Program-made: the position numbers and the translations under genes
Assembly: GCA_030648295.1 (NCBI GenBank)
Contig: JAUSID010000129.1
Location: 1 to 39,381, forward strand
Direction of reading: 5' to 3'
Source of the DNA: Opitutaceae bacterium
GTDB lineage: Bacteria > Verrucomicrobiota > Verrucomicrobiia > Opitutales > Opitutaceae
DNA length: 39,381 nt
The notes under the pieces: generated by a model
Told to the model about the DNA's origin: nothing
The model's input: only the letters and a program-made list of their open reading frames with translations
The model's database searches: none
Shown here: positions 33,757 through 39,381 of the stretch, in pieces
Position numbering within the stretch: position 1 is the stretch's first letter
Layout: every line of letters starts with the position of its first letter

Positions 33757-34587
33757 TCAAGGAGTCTGGAGCCCGCTCCACACGACTTCGCCGCCGATTA
33801 CCGTCATGACACAACGCGCGCGCAGGATTTCCGGCTCGGGAATCGTCATCAAGTCCCCCGACCACGCCGTGAAATCAGCGACCTTGCCGGGCTCGATGGT
33901 TCCGCGTTGGTCTTCCTCGAACGACGCGAATGCCGGCCAGAGGGTGAACATCTTCAGAGCTTCGGCGCGCGTGACCCGCTGCTCGGGATGCCAGTCCGCG
34001 TTGGCAAAACCATCGAGACTGCGGCGGGTGACAGCGGCATAAAATTCAATCTGAGGTTCGCCCCGTTCTACCGGCGCGTCCGATCCTCCGGCAATCGTGA
34101 TGCCGGCGTTGAGCAGGCTTCGCCAGGCGTAGGCGGTGCCGACACGGGCGGGCCCGAGCCGGCTGGGCGCGAAGTATAGATCGCCGATCGCATGCGAGGG
34201 TTGCATCGAAGCGATTACGCCGAGCTTCGCGAACCGTGGCTGATCGTCCGGGTGCACCACCTGCGCGTGCTCGATTCTCCAGCGCGGCGCGGCGATCGCG
34301 CGCTCCGCCGGAGGCACGGCGGCGAATGCTTTCTCGTAGAGGTCGATGATTTGCACCCCCGCGGGAGCGTGCTGCCGCGCCCCGGCTTCGGACCCGACGT
34401 ACGCAATGCGGCCATTGATGGCCAGAACCGCCTCGGCCGACGGGGCGCGCTCCGTGCCGGTGTATATCCTCCCATTCGCCAGGAGCAGGGGCGGCGGGTT
34501 CGTTGCGCCCCAGGAAACTGCCGCCACCAACACGGTGGCAGTGACTCCGGTCACCCCGCGGCGGATACGCGCCAGCAAGCGCTTCAT
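33757..34587 (-). pseudogene. YtcJ-type amidohydrolase with in-frame central deletion
   Basis: From ATG 34587 the 276-residue frame has a signal peptide, then the N-terminal strand domain LANGRIYTGTERAPSAEAVLAINGRIAYVG up to VQIIDL. It jumps straight to a late segment, RIEHAQVVHPDDQPRFAKLG, VIASMQPSHAIGDLYFAPSR and ITIAGGSDAPVERGEP. Intact YtcJ enzymes are about 550 residues and have PGLIDAHxH after the IIDL strand. About 280-300 residues including that first metal motif are missing, although the frame remains open. It should be inactive. It lies 68 bases downstream of the MetE-like gene. Confidence 0.82.
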
Positions 34588-34655
34588 GTCGGAGCTTGCA
34601 GCTGCTGTCTCTTGGTCGCGCAGTGCACGATTAGTCCTCGATCGGCCGACGCCGG

Positions 34656-35720
34656 TCAGGCGAATTCCTGCCGCAGGATCCGCGCGGCTTCGGCTTCGTT
34701 CGCCAGCTTGCGATACGCCTCGTCGATGCTCACCGCGGCGCCGGAACCCGGCGCGAATCCACAATCCGGATTCAAGGTGATCCGTTGCGGCGCAACAAAC
34801 TCCGCTGCCTTGCGCACCCGGCTCGCAATCGTCGCGGGCGAATCGATCTGGCCCGGCGTCACGTCGACGCAGCCGAGTCCAATCTCGAAATCCTCCCGCA
34901 GCTCGCGAAACACATCCATGTCGCCCGCCTGCGGCGCGGTGAACTCCATCGTGAGGTGATGCACCTTCAGCCGGTTCAGGTGCTTGATGATCGGGCCGTA
35001 GCCGCCGCAGTGGCACGCTTCGCCGCGCGCGCGTCCGCCGGCGCGCCGGCACAGGTGCACCGCGAGCTTGATTCCAGTGATGCCGCCAACGACTTCGTTC
35101 ACCATGTCGACGGCAAATGCGGCCGCCGCGTCGGGATCCGCATATTTCGCCCGCACCTCGGGATCAACGAACAGGCAGAGGTGCGGGTCGTCGATCTGCG
35201 CGATGTCGGCACCGGCATCCCGCACGAGCTCGAGCTCGCGGCGGAGAATCGGCACGCAGGCACGGACGAAGTCGTCACGATTCGGATACGCCTTGGCGGA
35301 TTTTTCCGCGTGCCACATCCGCTCCCCCAGCAGCGCCGGCGAGGGCAGGGTGGATTTCACCAGCTTCTTCGTGATCTGTTTCAGGAACGTGACCTCGCGC
35401 GCGATAAAGCCGGGCGTCTTGGGCGACAGTTTCCCGGTGGCCAGCGTGAACGGCCGACGATCCGGAAACGTCCCAAGCTCGAAGCCGTGGGCGAGCTCGG
35501 CGATCACGCCGATGTACGATTTACGCCACCATTCGCCATCCGTGATGACGTCGATGCCCGCGTGTTCCTGCATTGCGACCGCGAAGCGAACCGCCGCTTC
35601 CATTTCATGCTGATAGCGCTCCGGCGGCAGCGGCGGACGGTCATTGATCAAGTCGAGGACGAACGCCGGCCGCGGCAGCGAGCCGACAACGGAGGTGGGG
35701 AAGAGGAGGGATTTGCTCAT
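34656..35720 (-). CDS. MetE C-terminal-domain-like methyltransferase
   Basis: The 354-residue product matches the catalytic domain of cobalamin-independent methionine synthase: TSVVGSLPRP at the start, GIDVITDGEWWRKSY, DIAQIDDPHLC, and zinc ligands in KLAVHLCRR (His-x-Cys), HHLTMEF (Glu) and TLNPDCGFAP (Cys). The N-terminal half of full MetE, about 400 residues, is absent. Such short homologues act with a partner or on other methyl donors. The ATG at 35720 starts just before the family opening; a TTG 12 codons upstream is possible. It precedes the broken YtcJ gene on the same strand. Confidence 0.87.
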   Translation of the reverse strand: MSKSLLFPTSVVGSLPRPAFVLDLINDRPPLPPERYQHEMEAAVRFAVAMQEHAGIDVITDGEWWRKSYIGVIAELAHGFELGTFPDRRPFTLATGKLSPKTPGFIAREVTFLKQITKKLVKSTLPSPALLGERMWHAEKSAKAYPNRDDFVRACVPILRRELELVRDAGADIAQIDDPHLCLFVDPEVRAKYADPDAAAAFAVDMVNEVVGGITGIKLAVHLCRRAGGRARGEACHCGGYGPIIKHLNRLKVHHLTMEFTAPQAGDMDVFRELREDFEIGLGCVDVTPGQIDSPATIASRVRKAAEFVAPQRITLNPDCGFAPGSGAAVSIDEAYRKLANEAEAARILRQEFA

Positions 35721-35802
35721 GCGTTTAGCGCGACCATGCAGAAGGCCGCCGGTCAATCACGTGAATTGATCAATCGCGAATGGATGCGAATCCCAGGCGT
35801 TG

Positions 35803-35933
35803 AACCGCGAATGGACGCGAATGGACGCGAATTTCAGGAGGCGGGAATGAACCGTGCGTCATCATTACGAGTCGTCCAACTTCACCGATGGAGCTTGGCC
35901 CTTATTCGCGTGTATTCGCGTCCATTCGCGGTT
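35803..35933. repeat. Inverted pair of AACCGCGAATGGACGCGAAT repeats
   Basis: The 30-base left arm (35803-35832) consists of AACCGCGAAT and two GGACGCGAAT units. The right arm (35904-35933) is its inverse complement with two mismatches. The loop of about 70 bases has no gene. The pair lies between the MetE-like gene start and the end of the LicC-like gene. A relative is at 28022-28051. The remaining bases of this gap show nothing else. Confidence 0.88.
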
Positions 35934-35942
35934 GAAAGGCCT

Positions 35943-36710
35943 TTATTGGCGAAAATCTGGCCAGAATCGCCGGGCGAGTTCGAAGTCCTCCTGCGTGTCG
36001 ACTTCCATGTAGTTGCCCGGTGTGTCGGCATGGGCGAACTTCACCCCGGCCTCGATCATCTCCTGGAAGAGCAGGATCAGATACGCCTTCTCGAACGCCG
36101 CCGCCTCGCGGAACGGCTTGCCGGCGTACTTTGCCTTCGCCCGCGCGAAATGTTCCCGCAGCTGCGCGGCGCCGGCCGGGCTGAATTTCGCGATCCCGGT
36201 ATACTCGCCATGCGCCGTCGGCGGCGGAATCGCGCGGTGAACGCGCGTCACCACGCCGTTGCTCACGGTTACTTTTTCGCCGTCGTCCGGCGGGTGCTGG
36301 GTGCGGTGCTGGTAACGCTCGAGCCAGCGCGTGTCCACGCTGAGGACGCAGTCGCCGGGGTGCGTCACCGTGCGCCGCACGACATCGGCGGTGAACAGGA
36401 TGTCGGAGTAACAGCAGATGAATCCGTCGTTCATCTGGTCCTCCGCGTACATCAGCGACAGCAGGATGTTGTTGTGCTCCCAGCCGGCGTTGTGCCGGAA
36501 AGTGAACTGCGGATAATCGCGTTTCACCTTCTCGATCTGGTAGCCGCCGATGAAGCAGACGTCCGTGATGCCCGCCTGCGTGAACGCCTCCAGGGCGTGA
36601 TCGAGCAGCCGGCGGCCGTGGACTTCCGCAAAGCACTTGGGCGTGTCGGCGGTGGTCGGCATCAGCCGCCGTCCGCGTCCCGCTGCGATGATGATCGCTT
36701 TTTTGGTCAT
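35943..36710 (-). CDS. LicC-like nucleotidyltransferase (phosphocholine/phosphonate type)
   Basis: The 255-residue product opens KKAIIIAAGRGRRLMPTTAD and TPKCFAEVHGRRLLDHALEAF, the NTP-binding fold. GGYQIEKVKRDYP, NILLSLMYAEDQM and FICCYSDILFTADVV with its metal Asp follow. The sequence NNILLSLMYAE and the short length resemble LicC/PntC cytidylyltransferases that activate phosphocholine or 2-aminoethylphosphonate. A plain sugar-1-phosphate enzyme is the alternative. It starts 26 bases after the OPA transporter gene on the same strand, suggesting they handle a related phosphorylated compound. Confidence 0.8.
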   Translation of the reverse strand: MTKKAIIIAAGRGRRLMPTTADTPKCFAEVHGRRLLDHALEAFTQAGITDVCFIGGYQIEKVKRDYPQFTFRHNAGWEHNNILLSLMYAEDQMNDGFICCYSDILFTADVVRRTVTHPGDCVLSVDTRWLERYQHRTQHPPDDGEKVTVSNGVVTRVHRAIPPPTAHGEYTGIAKFSPAGAAQLREHFARAKAKYAGKPFREAAAFEKAYLILLFQEMIEAGVKFAHADTPGNYMEVDTQEDFELARRFWPDFRQ

Positions 36711-36736
36711 GAATGAGTGGGAAGTTCGCGGGCTTG

Positions 36737-38068
36737 CTATTTGGATGCGGCCACGGCCACCGCGGGGATTTCCGGCTCCGTCCGCCGGCCGGTGTTCCAG
36801 AGCAGGGCCATCACCGCCGCGGCGGCAAACGCGCAGCCGGCCCAGAACTGCACTGCGAGTTGCCAGCCGTAATCCTGGGCGATGTGGCCTGTGACCTTGT
36901 CGCCGGCCGCCGCGCCCATGTAGCCCATGAAATTGACGAAACCTGCCGCCGCCGCGGACGTGCCACGCTTGGCCAGATCCACCGGCAACGTGCCGACGAG
37001 CAGCACCTGTGGGCCGAAGATGCAGAATCCGATCAGGAAGAGGATCCCGACCGATGGGACGAATCCCCAGTGCAGTACCGAATCGTAGGCGAGCCCGAGG
37101 ACGCCGAGCATCGCGAGCAGCCCGCAAATCACCGGCGCGCGCCGTCCGCCAAAAAAACGATCCGTGGCCCAACCCGACAGATAGGCGCCGGCGATCCCGC
37201 CAAAGGGCAGCACGGCGTACTTTAATGCGGCGACGCCCACGCTGTCATTTCGCACCTCCTTCAGATGCGTCACTCCCCAGTCGGTGAATCCGTAGCGGCA
37301 CGCGTCCAGGAGGCAGAGCGCGATGGCGACGAGCCAGAGTCCTGGGTTCGTCAGGGTCGCGAGAAGATTTTCCTGGATCGAATTTCGCGGGGCGGCTGAC
37401 GCGACCGCGGACTCGCCATTGCCCGGCGCCTCGGTCAGCGGCGCATCCTTCAGGAACACCAGCATGTGAATCGCGCTCGCACCCACGAGTACCGCCGGAA
37501 CGTAGAGCGCGCCGCGCCAGCCAAATTGGTGCGCGGCCCAGCCGGCGACCACGAAGGTCAGCGCGCCGCACAGCTGGTATCCCGTGCCGATGATGCCGAT
37601 GGCACGACCGCGTTGCAGCGCCGGGAACCAGTTGGCGGCGGCCCGCATCGTCGGCGGCCAGCCCAGCGCCTGCACGTATCCATTGCACGCCCACACAAAG
37701 GTGAGGAAATAAAGGCCGGTGGCCCAGCCGAAGAGCACGTTGAGCGCAGCGGAGGCCAGCAAACCGACGGCGAGAAGTTTCCTCGGCGAGGAGCGTTCCG
37801 CCAGCTGTCCGTTGACGAACTGGCCCACGGCATAGGCGAGCTTGAGCGCCATCAACACGGTGCCGAGTTGCGACTTGGTGTAGCCGAACTCCGCTTGCAG
37901 GCCTGGCAGCGCCACGCCGAGATTGTTGCGGCAAAAATAGAACGAACCGTATGTCAGCCACAAAACCCACAATGCCGTGCGCTGACCGGAGGAGAAACGG
38001 TCGTTGGCGTGGGTGCTGAACGTGGGGTTCAAGCCGCGCAGAGAAAAGTCCGCGGCGGAGGGCGTCAA
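36737..38068 (-). CDS. OPA-family MFS transporter (organophosphate:phosphate antiporter)
   Basis: The 443-residue product has twelve predicted membrane helices. LTYGSFYFCRNNLGVALPGLQAEFGYTKSQLG is the hallmark start of the GlpT/UhpT family, with Tyr-Arg at the end of helix 1. GWPPTMRAAANWFPALQRGRAIGI and FGPQVLLVGTLPVDLAKRGTSAAAAGFVNFMGYMGAA in the second half also match. These antiporters exchange sugar- or glycerol-phosphates for phosphate. The start is a TTG at 38068; no ATG lies before helix 1. It is followed by the LicC-like gene. Confidence 0.9.
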   Translation of the reverse strand: MTPSAADFSLRGLNPTFSTHANDRFSSGQRTALWVLWLTYGSFYFCRNNLGVALPGLQAEFGYTKSQLGTVLMALKLAYAVGQFVNGQLAERSSPRKLLAVGLLASAALNVLFGWATGLYFLTFVWACNGYVQALGWPPTMRAAANWFPALQRGRAIGIIGTGYQLCGALTFVVAGWAAHQFGWRGALYVPAVLVGASAIHMLVFLKDAPLTEAPGNGESAVASAAPRNSIQENLLATLTNPGLWLVAIALCLLDACRYGFTDWGVTHLKEVRNDSVGVAALKYAVLPFGGIAGAYLSGWATDRFFGGRRAPVICGLLAMLGVLGLAYDSVLHWGFVPSVGILFLIGFCIFGPQVLLVGTLPVDLAKRGTSAAAAGFVNFMGYMGAAAGDKVTGHIAQDYGWQLAVQFWAGCAFAAAAVMALLWNTGRRTEPEIPAVAVAASK

Positions 38069-38144
38069 CCTTCACGTGCTCGAATCGGCCGCATTCATGA
38101 CCAATGCGGAAAAGCTCCCCACCAGGAAACGCCCCGCGGGGTGG

Positions 38145-39134
38145 CTATTTGCCGCTATACCAGACCCCCCGGCGCCAGTTGTGCCGGCGCAGTTTTTCCA
38201 CGAGCGCGTTCGGCATCGCGAGGAGGTCGCTGACCCCGCAGTTCGCCTCCGCCTGGGCCACGTTGCGAATCCCCGGGATGACGGTCGAGACCGCCGGGTG
38301 GGCGAGCACCCATTTGATGGCCGCCTGTGGCAAAGTGAATCCCGAGCCGGTCAGATCCTTCCTGACTTCGTTTACCCGCGCAATCACCCGGTCGACGCGA
38401 TCGCCCTCGAAATACTTGGCGCGAAAATCGTCGTGCGCGAACCGGGTTTCCGGCGTGAACTTTCCCGTCAGCGCGCCCTCGTCGAACACCACCCGCACGA
38501 TGATCCCGACGCCGCACTCGCGCGCGACCTCGAGCAGTTCGGCGGCCGGCTCCTGCTCGAACAGATTGTAGATCACTTGTACGGAATCGACCCAGCCGTC
38601 GCGCATGAGGTCGATCACGCTGTTCTGATCCTGCTCGGGCGTGGACACGCCAATGAGGCCGATCCGGCCTTCGCGCTGCCACTGCCGGAGAATTTTGAAC
38701 GGCGTCGGATTCCGGTTCCACGCCCGCGTCCACGTGTGCAGTTGCAGCAGATCGATGTGCTCCGAGCCCAGGTTCGCCATCCGCTCGGCCAGATCCGTCC
38801 GTAGATAGGCTTCGCTGTACCGCTCGTCCGCTTTGCAGTACGGCGACGGTGGCCAGATGCCCGACGACGGAGGGGTCTTGGTGGCGACGAATATTTTTTC
38901 CTTTTTCCCGCCGGCAGCGCGCTCACGCAGCACCTGCGCGATGAGCCGCTCGCTCCGCCCGTTGCCGTAGCCCGCGGCCGTGTCGATGAAGTTGCAGCCA
39001 AGATCGAGCGCGCGATTGAGCGCCGCGAGGGAATCGCGATCGGACTGTGCGCCCCACGAGCCGCCGATCGCCCACGCGCCGAAACCGATCTCGGAGCAGT
39101 TGTAACCGTGTTTGCCAAAGGGACGGTATTGCAT
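38145..39134 (-). CDS. Aldo/keto reductase
   Basis: The 329-residue product has the family barrel: LGCNFIDTAAGYGNGRSE holds the catalytic Asp and Tyr, FVATKTP the Lys, and IDLLQLHTW the His. The C-terminal NADPH site reads VSTVIPGIRNVAQAEAN. It starts MQYRPFGKHGYNCSEIGFGAW, as in AKR families that reduce aldehydes or sugars. An insertion near WPPSPYCKADERYSE is unusual. It lies 76 bases before the OPA transporter on the same strand and could share its promoter. Substrate unknown. Confidence 0.92.
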   Translation of the reverse strand: MQYRPFGKHGYNCSEIGFGAWAIGGSWGAQSDRDSLAALNRALDLGCNFIDTAAGYGNGRSERLIAQVLRERAAGGKKEKIFVATKTPPSSGIWPPSPYCKADERYSEAYLRTDLAERMANLGSEHIDLLQLHTWTRAWNRNPTPFKILRQWQREGRIGLIGVSTPEQDQNSVIDLMRDGWVDSVQVIYNLFEQEPAAELLEVARECGVGIIVRVVFDEGALTGKFTPETRFAHDDFRAKYFEGDRVDRVIARVNEVRKDLTGSGFTLPQAAIKWVLAHPAVSTVIPGIRNVAQAEANCGVSDLLAMPNALVEKLRRHNWRRGVWYSGK

Positions 39135-39381
39135 GGTTAGCCGTGATTAGGCGCATCGCGTCACTGAAAACAATCCGATATCGATGGTGCGGCGTAGCGA
39201 AGGTGGAACGCGAATGGTTCCTCGTACGATGCGCCGCCGGAGAAGGGAGCAGGAACCAAAGCGAATCCCGCATGCGCCTCAGTTTTATCCGTGCTCATCC
39301 GCGAAATCCGTGGTTAAACCCGAACTCAGTTCCACTCCTTCGGTCGGCTATTTCCTTCCGCCGCTGTCTTGTCCCATCTCC
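39135..39381. other. Right-edge noncoding stretch
   Basis: These 247 bases lie upstream of the aldo/keto reductase start and should hold its promoter. Around 39290-39317 is CCGTGCTCATCCGCGAAATC followed by CGTGGTTAA, a dispersed repeat type I recall from related genomes and similar in style to the CGCGAAT repeats at 28022 and 35803. No gene is evident. Confidence 0.5.

Noticed and set aside
34588-35052. 155-residue N-terminal extension of the YtcJ-like frame
   Set aside because: It reads through the MetE-like gene in another frame; the signal peptide at 34587 marks the natural start.

Overview
The window reads as ordinary high-GC chromosome from a Gram-negative, outer-membrane bacterium, most likely Verrucomicrobiota and probably close to Opitutaceae. 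The reasons are the LptF/G-type permease, type IV pilus/type II secretion pseudopilins, a sulfatase, the spread of enzymes, and an unusual load of short tandem and palindromic repeats between genes. The lineage is inferred from gene content; no rRNA or other marker gene is present. I see no tRNA, rRNA, CRISPR array or complete insertion sequence.

Layout. (1) 1-5444, minus strand: an NtrC-type sigma-54 activator, its histidine kinase, a periplasmic adaptor and an ABC ATPase of the MacAB/LolD type. A good sigma-54 promoter candidate lies in front of the adaptor gene. The dyad TCCC-N6-GGGA occurs upstream of both the adaptor and the regulator, so the two-component system probably switches on the pump and itself. 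(2) 5922-11053, plus strand: seven tightly overlapping genes for two minor pseudopilins, a PilX/GspK-like protein and PilM-, PilN-, PilO- and PilP-like assembly proteins. There is no ATPase, platform protein or secretin. A remnant of an L-asparaginase gene follows. (3) 11393-16701, plus strand: metabolic genes for a HutF-like deiminase, a nucleotidyltransferase, a PIG-L deacetylase, IolB and a gluconate 5-dehydrogenase-like SDR. A 40-bp perfect palindrome sits before the last gene. (4) 16875-22768, minus strand: holA, an LptF/G permease, a sulfatase, an SRAP (YedK/HMCES) protein and a radical SAM protein. (5) 22828-26470, plus strand: fdhD, a TPR protein, a rhomboid-like membrane protein with a zinc ribbon, and prmB. 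(6) 26493-30234, minus strand: a periplasmic rhodanese, a Tll0287/DUF3365-type haem protein, and a NAD-dependent DNA ligase with an N-terminal export signal. (7) 30382-39134: an exported amidohydrolase, a non-canonical Nramp-family transporter, an ORF-less group II intron remnant, a MITE-like hairpin, an internally deleted YtcJ-type amidohydrolase, a MetE-like methyltransferase, a LicC-like nucleotidyltransferase, an OPA-family transporter and an aldo/keto reductase.

The best candidates for something new are the apparently exported NAD-dependent ligase, the sigma-54/dyad circuit of the efflux operon, the heptamer repeat family at several loci, and the evidence of deletion and decay: two genes that lost their middles and a group II intron that lost its reverse transcriptase. 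Nothing looks like a defence island or prophage.
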